From the NCBI GenBank assembly GCA_024636405.1, contig JAGXHC010000146.1:1-11829 (forward strand): 11,829 nt of DNA, read 5' to 3'. Positions 1 through 7,324 of the stretch are shown here, piece after piece (the first letter of the stretch is position 1; every line of letters begins with the position of its first letter). The notes below the pieces were generated by a model. The model was not told the origin of the DNA. It searched no databases and was given only the letters and a program-made list of their open reading frames with translations. Made by a program: the position numbers and the translations under genes. Source of the stretch: Sulfitobacter sp. GTDB taxonomy: Bacteria > Pseudomonadota > Alphaproteobacteria > Rhodobacterales > Rhodobacteraceae.

Positions 1-1489
1 GAAGCAGTTCAAGTTGCGGACCGCCCCCCTCGTACCCCCGATTCCACAACCAGGCATGATCAGAGGCCAGCAGCGCCACGCGCCCTTCGTCTACACGGTT
101 CAAAACCAGCAGCGGGCGGCCATCAACGCCCTCCATCACCACATTTCCCTGTGGATCGGTCACGTCGATCTGGCGCAACCAGCGGCCCCAATCACCGTTG
201 CCGGGCAATCCCGCCGTAACAGGGTGGCGCTGGCCAAGGTCGCTGACCTTGGGCAGATAGGGTTGCTCAATCACCCGCGCTGTGGGGGTGGCGGGCAGAA
301 CCAGACCCAGAGGCGAGCGATAAAGGCTGTCGGCGCTGGCATAATCGGGACCGGCCGCGACCAGAACGGCACCGCCCTTGCGCACGTAATTCGCGACATT
401 CTCAAGGTAAAGCGCAGGCAGGATGCCGCGTCGTTTATATCGGTCAAAGATGATCAGATCGAAATCGTCGATCTTGTCCATGAACAATTCACGCGTCGGA
501 AAGGCGATCAGTGAAAGTTCGTTCACCGGCACGCCGTCCTGCTTTTCGGGCGGGCGCAAGATTGTGAAATGGACAAGATCGACGGAGCTGTCTGACTTTA
601 GCAGGTTGCGCCACGTGCGCCCGCCGGGGTGCGGTTCACCCGAGACCAGCAGAACGCGCAGACGGTCGCGGACGCCGTTCATCTGGATCAGCGCGGCATT
701 GTTTCGGTCCGTCAATTCGCCGTCTGCAAGCGGAAGGGAAAAGCGCAGGACGTTGCGTCCGCCATGCGGCAGGGTCACGGGCAGGTCAATGTCCTGACCC
801 ACCGGCACGCGAAAGCGCTGTTCCGCTTCGCCGTCCACCGAAATATCAAGTTCCGCCAGACCGTCGCTGTCAGGTGCGGCCCCCAGATCGTCGATCCGCA
901 GGGTCAGCGTGACAGGTTCGCCAATGATGGCAAAGGCGGGTGCGTTGCGCACACTGAGCCGCCGGTCCCAGTCGTCTTGTTCGCCCGTCAGCAGCAGATG
1001 CAACGGCGCAGGCAGATCCACGGGCAGGTCGGCGTCATGCACGCGCCCGTCGCTGACAGCGAGGATACCTGCGATGCGCGCGCGCGGCTCTTCGGCCAGC
1101 GCTTCGGCGATTGCGGCCATCAATTCCGTGCCCAGATCGCCAGCGCCATCGGTCACTGAAATCCGCCGTAATTCAGTGTTGGGACGCGCGGCAATCTGCG
1201 CAGAAAGGGCGGTCACTGCGGCTTCTGTCTGTGACGGGCGGTTGCCCAGTTTCTGACTGGCGCTGCTGTCTTCGACCAGCAGCACGATATCGGTCAGGGG
1301 CGCGCGGTCTTCTTGCTGGACAGATGGCCCCGCCAGCGCACCAAGCACCACCAGCGCCGCCAGCGCCCGCAGCGGCCAACCATTCAAGCCGCGCAACAGC
1401 GCCAGCATCACGCCAAGTGCTGCGATCACGGCGACCATGATCAGCAGAGACAGCGGGATCAGCGGGTCAAAGACGATGCTTGCGGTCAT
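1..1489 (-). CDS. VWA and glutamine-amidotransferase-like membrane protein (partial, 3' end missing)
   Basis: The gene starts with ATG at 1489 and stays open to the left edge, giving 496 codons with no stop; I would expect roughly 200 more residues from memory of the family. Two hydrophobic segments at about residues 9-33 and 38-54 should anchor it in the inner membrane. A VWA-like domain follows (about 66-165) with a full MIDAS pattern: DSSAS at 74-78, Thr121 in GDLGTEL, and Asp147 in ILAVSDG. A beta-rich stretch (about 165-270) leads to a Rossmann-like, class I amidotransferase-like domain from about residue 277 (RVLLVSGEPHPGG; FDLIIFDRY near 340; VRKGGAVLVAAGP near 370). I see no GxCxG nucleophile elbow there, so it is probably a binding or structural domain, not an active amidotransferase. 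Its ATG overlaps the stop of the DUF4159 gene (ATGA), so it is the fourth gene of the MoxR operon and a likely MoxR partner. The domain reading is mine; the function is unknown. Confidence 0.85.
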   Translation of the reverse strand, partial: MTASIVFDPLIPLSLLIMVAVIAALGVMLALLRGLNGWPLRALAALVVLGALAGPSVQQEDRAPLTDIVLLVEDSSASQKLGNRPSQTEAAVTALSAQIAARPNTELRRISVTDGAGDLGTELMAAIAEALAEEPRARIAGILAVSDGRVHDADLPVDLPAPLHLLLTGEQDDWDRRLSVRNAPAFAIIGEPVTLTLRIDDLGAAPDSDGLAELDISVDGEAEQRFRVPVGQDIDLPVTLPHGGRNVLRFSLPLADGELTDRNNAALIQMNGVRDRLRVLLVSGEPHPGGRTWRNLLKSDSSVDLVHFTILRPPEKQDGVPVNELSLIAFPTRELFMDKIDDFDLIIFDRYKRRGILPALYLENVANYVRKGGAVLVAAGPDYASADSLYRSPLGLVLPATPTARVIEQPYLPKVSDLGQRHPVTAGLPGNGDWGRWLRQIDVTDPQGNVVMEGVDGRPLLVLNRVDEGRVALLASDHAWLWNRGYEGGGPQLELL

Positions 1490-4269
1490 TGGCCCAGCCT
1501 GTCCAGAAGTGCAGGCACGTGGACCTGATCAGATTTATAGTTCCCGGTCAGCACATGCATCACGAGGTTGACACCAAAGCGAAAGGCCAACTCGCGCTGT
1601 CGGTCGCCGGAAAAACCACGCCCGATAGGAAGCAGCGGCGCCCCATCGTTGCGCACGGCCCAGGCAGCGGCCCAGTCGTTGCCGCCAATCACCACTGGCG
1701 TCACACCGTCGTTGAGATTGCGAAACGGCATGCCCTCGACCTGTTCGGCGTCGGGTGCTGCGGCTTCGACCCAGACGTCGCGGCTGCTGTGGCGGCCGGG
1801 AAAGTCCTGTAGCAGGTAAAAAGTACGCGTCAGCACATGATCCGAAGGCAGCGGTTCAAGCGGTGGGATGTCCAGCGGCGCTGCAAGTTCCTGCAATTTG
1901 CGCCCGTTTGGGCTGGCGGCACCATAGCGCGCGATGTCAGCGTCGCGCGTATCAAACAGGATCAACCCGCCTGATCGCAGGTATTCATTCAGCTTGCTAT
2001 AGGCCGCGTCGGACGGGCGCGGTTGATCAGGGGTGATAGGCCAGTAAAGGATGGGAAAGAACGAAAGCTCATCTGTCTCCAGATCGACGCCGGTCGGCAG
2101 CGCGGGTTCAACGGAGGTGCGAAAGAAAAGCGTATCTGATAGTCCGACAAGCCCTGCATGGGCGACCTCGTCCAGTTGCGTGTTGCCGGTCAGCACATGG
2201 GCAAGCGACATTTCCGATGTCGCAGTGACGGCAAAGGTATCCGCATCGGCCTGTGATTTGGTCTGGGCATCCAGCGGCGAGGCGTGCATCAGGGGCACCA
2301 ACAGCAGCGCCACCACCAACGAAGCATTGCTGCGCGCCAGCAGCCGACCCGACAGCGCCAGCGATGCCACCACATCCGCCAGCAGCAGCAAGATCGAGAG
2401 GCTCAGCAGCCAGCCTGCCACGGGTTGTTCGGGCGCCACAATCAGACCATGCACCGTCACATCGGCAGGCCAGGTCACAGGGGTCAGTGTGTCGTCTGAT
2501 TGAAATACATTGCGCGCCAAACGCCGATCACCGGACCCGTAAATTCCCGGACGCAGGGCAGGGCCGGCAGGATCGGCCAACAACGCCTCGCCCGCGACAC
2601 CGGGCAAATTGCCTGCATCCGACAGCGTCCCGTATCCATCCATGATCCGCAACGGTGTCCAGGTCGTACCTTGCAGGCTGACCGCATCCGGGGTTGTGGC
2701 GGCAGCGGACACAGCAAGCCGTTCCATCATCTCGACAAAAAGCCCCGACAGCGGCAGGGTGGACCATTCCGCCGTGGCCGTGACGTGGAACAAAACAATC
2801 TGGCCCTGTCCCACGGTCTTGCGCGTTACCAGCGGCGTGCCATCGCTGAGCGATGCAATGACCCGATCAGCGAGCGTTGGATCGGGCTGGGCGACGACCT
2901 GCGATGACACGGTGACGTCATCCGGAATTGCCAGCCCGAAAAATGGCGAAGTATCGCGGAAAGGGGCAAGCGATTTCGGCGCGCCCCAACTCATCGCGCC
3001 GCCAACGCTACGGCCACCGGCGCGCAGGCGTACCGGCATCAGCGGGTCTTCATCCGTGCGGCTGATATCACTGGCGGCAATGCGCGGACCGGCAAAGCGA
3101 ACCAGCATGCCACCCTGTTCGATCCAGTCGGTCAAGGGGGTGGATTCGGCTTCTGACAAAGTAGCAATATCGGCCAGCACGATCACGTCTGGATTGGCGG
3201 GAAGTATGTCAGACAGGGAGCCGTCGATCAGGTCTGCGGTGGGGGCCAGCGCCTGTTCGATATAATGCAGCGGCGACAACAGTTGCAGACCTTCGCGCTG
3301 GTTACCGCCGCCGACCAAGGCCACTTCGCGCCGCCGCAGGGCGTCATCCACCAGCGTCATCGCCCCCGCAGAGCGTTGCCCGGCGATAGAAAACGATGTC
3401 ACCCGCGCGCGCAATTCGGCAGGGAGTGACAATTCGGTTGTCGCGCTCACGGCGCCTTCGTCAAAGGTTGCGGTGGCACGCGCGAGGATACGGGCATTGC
3501 CTGCCGGATCACGGCCATCGGCCTGCACAATCACCTCACGCTCGGCCCCTGGTGCCGCACGGCTGGTGGTCAGGCTGATGATGCCGTCGCGGTAGGCCGC
3601 CGGTGCGATCGCCATCACATTGGCAGCGGTCTGATAGATCTCGACGGTGCCGCGCGCCTGCATCGCATCCAGCAAGGCATCACGTCCGTCAAATTCAAGG
3701 CCATCACTGAACCACAGCGTATCGAAGGCCGGAAGATCCGCCACGATCTCGCCCACGCGGTTCACGCTGGCGGGTGCGGGTTGCCACGGCGCTGGCGCAA
3801 GCCCCGCCAGCCTGCTGCGCCAGACGTCGGCAGATTGAAACACCGGCACATCGGGCCGGGTCAATGTCAGGAACCCCACGGTGCGCCCGGCGCGCCCGGC
3901 GCGGGTCAGTTGTGCCTCTATCGCTTCGGTTTGCTGCGGCCAACGGGTGGCACCGGCCCAAGTGCCGTCCAGCACAATCAGCAGCGGGCCTGTGCCTTCG
4001 GCCTGATCCGCCTGCGGGTTCAGCACCGGACCTGACAGGCCGACGATAATCGCCGCAACAGCCAGCATCCGCAGCAGCAGCAGCCACCATGCCGTGCGGT
4101 CGGACACGCTTTCGTCGTCCTTCAGGCCAAGCAACAGCGCCACGCCGGGAAACCGCCGCCGGATCGGCGCAGGCGGCACCGCGCGCAGGATCAGCCAAAG
4201 GATCGGCAGCGCCAGCAGCGCCGTCAGCAACCACGGCGCTGTAAATCCGATGCCGCCCAATACGGTCAT
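1486..4269 (-). CDS. DUF4159 membrane protein with aerotolerance-type (BatA-like) N-terminus
   Basis: 927 residues. The N-terminus (1-85) has the pattern of the aerotolerance regulator N-terminal domain: membrane segments at about 9-29 and 60-80 around a short RRRFPGVALL loop. Residues 95-190 resemble a VWA fold (LLIVLDGTWAG; TLWFSDG), but the metal motif is lost (D101-G-T-W-A instead of DxSxS). Residues 355-400 (DVIVLADIATL, DWIEQGGMLVRFAGPRI) look like an amidotransferase-like Rossmann segment. A membrane segment lies at about 618-640 and a second hydrophobic stretch at 650-662 ending ASPLDAQ. The C-terminal DUF4159 domain (about 690-910) carries ELSFFPILYWP, LRSGGLILFDTRD and FRFGVNLVMHVLTGNYKSDQ. 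I chose the ATG at 4269 because it forms an ATGA overlap with the DUF58 stop and gives the family-like start MTVLGGIGFTAPW; a longer reading to 4377 only overlaps DUF58. Third gene of the MoxR operon, probably an inner-membrane partner of MoxR. Role unknown. Confidence 0.9.
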   Translation of the reverse strand: MTVLGGIGFTAPWLLTALLALPILWLILRAVPPAPIRRRFPGVALLLGLKDDESVSDRTAWWLLLLRMLAVAAIIVGLSGPVLNPQADQAEGTGPLLIVLDGTWAGATRWPQQTEAIEAQLTRAGRAGRTVGFLTLTRPDVPVFQSADVWRSRLAGLAPAPWQPAPASVNRVGEIVADLPAFDTLWFSDGLEFDGRDALLDAMQARGTVEIYQTAANVMAIAPAAYRDGIISLTTSRAAPGAEREVIVQADGRDPAGNARILARATATFDEGAVSATTELSLPAELRARVTSFSIAGQRSAGAMTLVDDALRRREVALVGGGNQREGLQLLSPLHYIEQALAPTADLIDGSLSDILPANPDVIVLADIATLSEAESTPLTDWIEQGGMLVRFAGPRIAASDISRTDEDPLMPVRLRAGGRSVGGAMSWGAPKSLAPFRDTSPFFGLAIPDDVTVSSQVVAQPDPTLADRVIASLSDGTPLVTRKTVGQGQIVLFHVTATAEWSTLPLSGLFVEMMERLAVSAAATTPDAVSLQGTTWTPLRIMDGYGTLSDAGNLPGVAGEALLADPAGPALRPGIYGSGDRRLARNVFQSDDTLTPVTWPADVTVHGLIVAPEQPVAGWLLSLSILLLLADVVASLALSGRLLARSNASLVVALLLVPLMHASPLDAQTKSQADADTFAVTATSEMSLAHVLTGNTQLDEVAHAGLVGLSDTLFFRTSVEPALPTGVDLETDELSFFPILYWPITPDQPRPSDAAYSKLNEYLRSGGLILFDTRDADIARYGAASPNGRKLQELAAPLDIPPLEPLPSDHVLTRTFYLLQDFPGRHSSRDVWVEAAAPDAEQVEGMPFRNLNDGVTPVVIGGNDWAAAWAVRNDGAPLLPIGRGFSGDRQRELAFRFGVNLVMHVLTGNYKSDQVHVPALLDRLGQ

Positions 4270-5150
4270 TTCGTCACCCCCGCGCGCGCATCCAGCGCAC
4301 CATAAAGCCAAAGCAGCCCAGCCTGCGCCGATGCGTCGGTGTGGTGCAGACCATATTGCCAGCCCGTCAACGCGCAAAGCCGTTTAAGGTCCGCCTTGCG
4401 TTCTGCCAGCCGTTCCAGATATCGGCCGCGCAGATCATTGGCTTTCAGGGTCTCATGGCTCACGGTGCCGCCGATGCTCTCAAATATGGTGCGCCCGGAA
4501 AACGGAAACGCCTCTTCGGATGGATCAAGAACATGGCACAGGACGCCGCGCACGCCGCGGTCTGCCGCCTTGGTCAAGGCGGTCTGTACGCCGTCGATAT
4601 TACCCATGAAGTCGGATATGAACACCGCTCGCGCATGCGGGATCATCGCGCGGTGTTCGGGAGGCGTATAATCATCGCTGCCGTCACGACAGAACATTTC
4701 CGCAAGCCGCAAGATCTGCGGATTGCCGCGCCGGGGTGGCAACGCTGTGCCGGTCAGGCCCACTCGTTCGCCACCGCGTAGCAGCAAAATCGCCAGCGCA
4801 AGACCCAGCAGGCGCGCCCGATCGGCCTTTTGCGGAAACTTCGCGGCGGACGCAAAGCGCATGGACGCACCCTGATCGACCCAAAGCATAATGGACTGCG
4901 CGATCTGCCATTCGCGTTCGCGCACATATTCATTGTCACCGCGCGCGGAACGGCGGTGGTCAATCGCGCGGCGGCTGTCGCCCATCTGCGCGGGCCGGTA
5001 TTGCCAGAAATCGTCACCCATCCCGGCACGCCTGCGGCCGTGCGCGCCCAGCAGAACCGCACCGGCCAGATGGTCCGCACGGGCCAGCAAGGCAGGCAGG
5101 CGCGCGGCCTGGATTTCGGCATCGGCGCGAAGGGCGGTGGGGTTTGTCAC
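4266..5150 (-). CDS. DUF58 family protein
   Basis: 294 residues, a usual size for alphaproteobacterial DUF58 proteins. The family core is clear: a GMGDDFWQYRPAQMGDSRR block (about 43-61), then IDHRRSARGD and VREREW, leading into SIMLWVDQGASM (86-97). This last block sits where a VWA MIDAS motif would be, but reads D92-Q-G-A-S96, so the middle Ser of DxSxS is Gly. A second VWA-like strand, AVFISDFMG, lies near 175-183. No signal peptide or convincing membrane anchor is seen, although ALAILLLRGG (118-127) is hydrophobic. DUF58 genes are habitual neighbours of MoxR ATPases and are thought to be their substrates or partners. It starts with GTG at 5150, which overlaps the MoxR stop as GTGA, so translation is probably coupled. 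The family call is firm; the biochemical role is inferred. Confidence 0.95.
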   Translation of the reverse strand: MTNPTALRADAEIQAARLPALLARADHLAGAVLLGAHGRRRAGMGDDFWQYRPAQMGDSRRAIDHRRSARGDNEYVREREWQIAQSIMLWVDQGASMRFASAAKFPQKADRARLLGLALAILLLRGGERVGLTGTALPPRRGNPQILRLAEMFCRDGSDDYTPPEHRAMIPHARAVFISDFMGNIDGVQTALTKAADRGVRGVLCHVLDPSEEAFPFSGRTIFESIGGTVSHETLKANDLRGRYLERLAERKADLKRLCALTGWQYGLHHTDASAQAGLLWLYGALDARAGVTK

Positions 5151-6154
5151 GCGGCGGCCTTTGCCCCGGTCAATGCGGCAGCAGTACTGTCGATCAGCGA
5201 CTGCAGATTGTCACCGCGTGCACGCGCCGCAAAGTTGAGCGCCATACGGTGGCTTAGCACCGGGCGCGACATATCAATCACGTCTTCAGCAGAGGGCGCA
5301 AGCCGACCTTGCAGCAAAGCACGCGCGCGCACAGCCAGCATCAGGGCCTGTGCCGCACGCGGTCCGGGTCCCCAGGCAACGGTTTCACGCACCTGCTGGC
5401 TGGCATCGGGATCATCGGGGCGGAACGCGCGCACCAGATCAAGGATCATTTCCACAACGCTGTCGCCCACCGGCATCCGGCGCAGCAAACGCTGTGCGGC
5501 GATCAGTTCTTCCGCTGTGAATACGGCTGTGGCCTGCGCTTCATGTTCGCCAGTTGTGGCAATCAGTATCTCGCGTTCGGTCGCGCGGTCAGGGTATTCC
5601 ACATCGATCTGCACGAGAAACCGGTCAAGCTGCGCTTCGGGCAGGGGGTATGTGCCTTCCTGTTCAATCGGGTTTTGCGTGGCAAGCACGTGAAACGGCA
5701 TCCCAAGGCTGCGGTCCTGTCCTGCGACAGTCACGGTTCGTTCCTGCATCGCCTGCAGCAACGCGGATTGGGTGCGCGGGCTGGCGCGGTTGATCTCATC
5801 CGCCATCAGCAGCTGGCAGAACACCGGCCCTTCGATAAAGCGAAAGGCACGCGACCCGTCAGCGGCGGTATCAAGCACTTCGGAGCCCAGGATGTCGGCG
5901 GGCATCAGGTCTGGCGTGAACTGCACACGATTGCCGTGCAGGCCCATAACGGTGCTCAGCGTCTCGACCAACCGGGTCTTGCCAAGCCCCGGCAGACCGA
6001 TCAGCAGACCGTGACCACCGCACAAAAGCGCTGTCAGCGTCAGGTCCACGACGCGGGCCTGACCGATGAACCGGTTGGTGATAGATGCCTTCGCCTGCAC
6101 CAGCTTTTCGCCCAACGCTTCGATCTGTGCCACCATGTCGTCCGCTTCGGTCAT
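5147..6154 (-). CDS. MoxR family AAA+ ATPase
   Basis: 335 residues. ATPase of the MoxR branch of AAA+ proteins, which form rings and remodel or help assemble partner proteins, often ones with VWA domains. Visible motifs: the N-terminal IGQARVVDLTLTALLCGGHGLL block, Walker A GLPGLGKT (53-60), Walker B LLMADE (115-120) followed by INRASPRTQSALLQAMQE, sensor 1 ATQNP (158-162), and the MoxR signature EGTYPLPEAQLDRFL (166-180). The C-terminal lid has RETVAWGPGPRAAQAL and a late SHRMAL. I chose ATG 6154: it is preceded by GAGAAGG with GAAGG 8 nt upstream, while the longer reading to 6358 runs through the divergent promoter region into DUF1285. An ATG 5 nt upstream (6159) is out of frame and stops at once. 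First gene of the four-gene operon; its stop overlaps the DUF58 start. I did not give a symbol because several MoxR subfamilies exist. Confidence 0.95.
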   Translation of the reverse strand: MTEADDMVAQIEALGEKLVQAKASITNRFIGQARVVDLTLTALLCGGHGLLIGLPGLGKTRLVETLSTVMGLHGNRVQFTPDLMPADILGSEVLDTAADGSRAFRFIEGPVFCQLLMADEINRASPRTQSALLQAMQERTVTVAGQDRSLGMPFHVLATQNPIEQEGTYPLPEAQLDRFLVQIDVEYPDRATEREILIATTGEHEAQATAVFTAEELIAAQRLLRRMPVGDSVVEMILDLVRAFRPDDPDASQQVRETVAWGPGPRAAQALMLAVRARALLQGRLAPSAEDVIDMSRPVLSHRMALNFAARARGDNLQSLIDSTAAALTGAKAAA

Positions 6155-6224
6155 GACATTTGCCTTCTCTGAGTTATATCGCTTCAATGTAAGTGTATCT
6201 CGATGACAGGGAATGACAAAAGAC
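6155..6224. promoter_or_regulatory. Divergent promoter region between moxR-like and DUF1285 genes
   Basis: This 70-bp gap is the only place for promoters of both the leftward MoxR operon and the rightward DUF1285 gene. On the minus strand a TATAAC box (plus coordinates 6173-6178) would place transcription start about 10-15 nt before the MoxR start and keeps the GAGAAGG ribosome site (6163-6169) in the message; no good -35 is seen. On the plus strand TTGCCT (6160-6165) and TTCAAT (6183-6188) are 17 bp apart but match a sigma-70 promoter only weakly. The position is well supported; the exact boxes are guesses. Confidence 0.4.
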
Positions 6225-6812
6225 ATGAGCGGACAAAAAACCGTGACACCATCTGCAGAAAGCCTTGCTGCGTCGGCAAAAGCCGCCAAAACCCGCGGAT
6301 TGCCGCCGCTGGAAAAGTGGAACCCGCCCTTTTGTGGCGATCTGGACATGCAAATCAAACGCGACGGGACGTGGTTTTATCAGGGCACGCCCATCGGCCG
6401 GATCGAACTGGTCAAGCTGTTCGCGACGATTCTTTGGCGGGAGGGGGACAAATATTTCCTCGTCTCACCGGTGGAAAAGGTCGGCATAACGGTAGAGGAC
6501 GCGCCATTTGTCGCTGTGGATTTTGAACCGGAGGGTCAGGGGAAGGACCAAGTGCTGACCTTTACAACCAACCTTGATGATACCGCCATCGCGGGGCCGG
6601 ACCATCCAATCCGCGTGGTCCGCGATGACGACACAGGGGAACCTGCGCCCTATGTGCTTATCCGCCGCAACCTGGAAGCATTGATCGATCGCAAATCCTT
6701 TTACCGACTTGTCGATCTGGGCGTACATCATGAAGACTGGTTCGGGGTTTGGTCCGGTGGCGCGTTCTTCGGCATCATCCCGTCCAAGGATCTGCCGCAA
6801 GAGACGCGCTGA
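6225..6812 (+). CDS. DUF1285 domain-containing protein
   Basis: 195 residues from ATG 6225 (MSGQKTVTPS). Family PF06938 (DUF1285): small soluble two-domain proteins of unknown biochemical function; known structures of the family show a repeated fold and have been discussed as possible signalling proteins. Family marks: LEKWNPPFCGDLDMQIKRDG (29-48), TWFYQGTPIGRIELVKLF (49-66), EGDKYFLVSPVEKVGI (73-88), the central VAVDF, and a C-terminal YRLVDLGVHHEDWFGVWSGG block (160-179). No signal peptide or membrane segment. Start choice: an in-frame ATG at 6213 directly abuts the AGGGA at 6208-6212 and so has no spacing, while 6225 has 12 nt and begins in the style of relatives; 6213 would add four residues (MTKD). 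It is transcribed away from the MoxR operon. The next gene, an ArsR regulator, lies 170 bp further on and is probably a separate unit. Confidence 0.9.
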   Translation: MSGQKTVTPSAESLAASAKAAKTRGLPPLEKWNPPFCGDLDMQIKRDGTWFYQGTPIGRIELVKLFATILWREGDKYFLVSPVEKVGITVEDAPFVAVDFEPEGQGKDQVLTFTTNLDDTAIAGPDHPIRVVRDDDTGEPAPYVLIRRNLEALIDRKSFYRLVDLGVHHEDWFGVWSGGAFFGIIPSKDLPQETR

Positions 6813-6913
6813 GCATCTCTCAAGGACGCGGTACGCCGATGAAATACGGCGCGCACCTTTCGCTGCGGCTGAATAAAAATTTCACTGGATGCCGCGGGGC
6901 TGATCCTGTGCAG

Positions 6914-6919
6914 TATAAA
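6914..6919 (+). promoter_or_regulatory. Possible -10 box for the arsR-SRPBCC unit
   Basis: TATAAA lies in an AT-rich part of the 170-bp gap after DUF1285 and just before the first inverted repeat (6923-6942). A transcript from it would begin near 6926, inside that repeat, so a repressor bound there would block it. No convincing -35 is seen 16-18 bp upstream (the stretch is GC-rich), so either an activator-type promoter or another start is possible. The rest of 6813-6912 shows nothing I can name, and no terminator after DUF1285. Confidence 0.35.
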
Positions 6920-6922
6920 AAC

Positions 6923-6942
6923 ACTTAGGAACTTGCCTAACT
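6923..6942. promoter_or_regulatory. Putative ArsR operator, upstream copy
   Basis: Inverted repeat ACTTAGG-N6-CCTAACT, 7-bp arms with one mismatch. The same design, with the same left arm and spacer length, occurs again at 6973-6992, with centres 50 bp apart. It lies between the -10-like box and the start of the ArsR gene, as expected for a self-repressing dimeric winged-helix regulator. Binding is inferred; the repeat is seen directly. Confidence 0.6.
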
Positions 6943-6972
6943 TTTTTCTTGCTTATGCCCCGTGTCACGATT

Positions 6973-6992
6973 ACTTAGGTGCATGGCTAAGT
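6973..6992. promoter_or_regulatory. Putative ArsR operator across the start codon
   Basis: Inverted repeat ACTTAGG-N6-GCTAAGT, second copy of the motif at 6923-6942. The inner 6 bp of both arms pair perfectly. It covers the ATG at 6983 of the ArsR gene, and its left arm holds the only Shine-Dalgarno-like bases (AGG, 6977-6979). The downstream arm therefore also encodes codons 2-4 of the protein. The copy supports a real operator because a chance repeat would not be expected twice with equal geometry. Confidence 0.6.
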
Positions 6993-7324
6993 ATGATCTT
7001 CAACTCAATCTTCACTTCGCAGCGCTCGCTGATCCGACGCGTCGCGCCATCCTCAACCGTCTTGCACGCGGGAAGGCGACAGTCAGCGAACTGGCCGCCC
7101 CGCATGACATGGCCCTGCCGTCCTTTATCGGCCACTTGAAAAAGCTTGAAGACGCCGGATTGATCGCCACCAAAAAGCAGGGGCGGGTCCGTACCTGCAT
7201 GCTTGCGCCTGATGGGTTCATCCCCGCGCAGGAATGGCTGATGGAACAGAAATCAATTTGGGATGGCAGGCTTGACCGTTTTGATGATTATATCCTCAAC
7301 CTCACGCAGGAGAAAAACCAATGA
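6983..7324 (+). CDS. ArsR-family winged-helix transcriptional regulator
   Basis: 113 residues. A typical small ArsR-type dimeric repressor: FAALADPTRRAILNRLARG (12-30), the helix-turn-helix TVSELAAPHDMALPSFIGHLKKLEDAGL (33-60) with the recognition helix near 45-57, and a wing KKQGRVRTCML (64-74). It has no ELCVC metal site and only one cysteine (Cys72), so it is not likely to sense arsenic or another soft metal. It belongs to the branch commonly paired with SRPBCC/AHSA1 proteins. The usual ligand of such pairs is unknown. I chose ATG 6983 (MAKYDLQ); a GTG at 6962 would add seven residues but has no ribosome site. Its stop overlaps the next start as ATGA, so both proteins are probably made together. 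Two matching inverted repeats upstream suggest self-repression. Confidence 0.92.
   Translation: MAKYDLQLNLHFAALADPTRRAILNRLARGKATVSELAAPHDMALPSFIGHLKKLEDAGLIATKKQGRVRTCMLAPDGFIPAQEWLMEQKSIWDGRLDRFDDYILNLTQEKNQ

Noticed and set aside
280..660. Active glutamine amidotransferase in the left-end protein
   Set aside because: The fold pattern is there, but no GxCxG nucleophile elbow or His-x-Glu pair could be found in the visible part.
4270..4377. 36-residue N-terminal extension of the DUF4159 protein
   Set aside because: It overlaps the DUF58 gene by over 100 bp, has no family-like sequence, and the ATGA overlap start at 4269 begins just as relatives do.
4830..6172. Two 287-codon plus-strand reading frames (4830-5693 and 5309-6172) opposite DUF58 and MoxR
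   Set aside because: They are mirror frames of well-recognised genes, have low-complexity Arg/Ser/Ala or Gln/His-rich translations, no family likeness and no ribosome sites.
6155..6358. 68-residue N-terminal extension of the MoxR protein
   Set aside because: It would run through the divergent promoter region and the start of DUF1285; ATG 6154 has a good ribosome site and a family-like start.
6813..6870. CGCCG-N8-CGGCG hairpin after DUF1285 as a terminator
   Set aside because: Stem of only 5 bp, large loop and no T-run follows.
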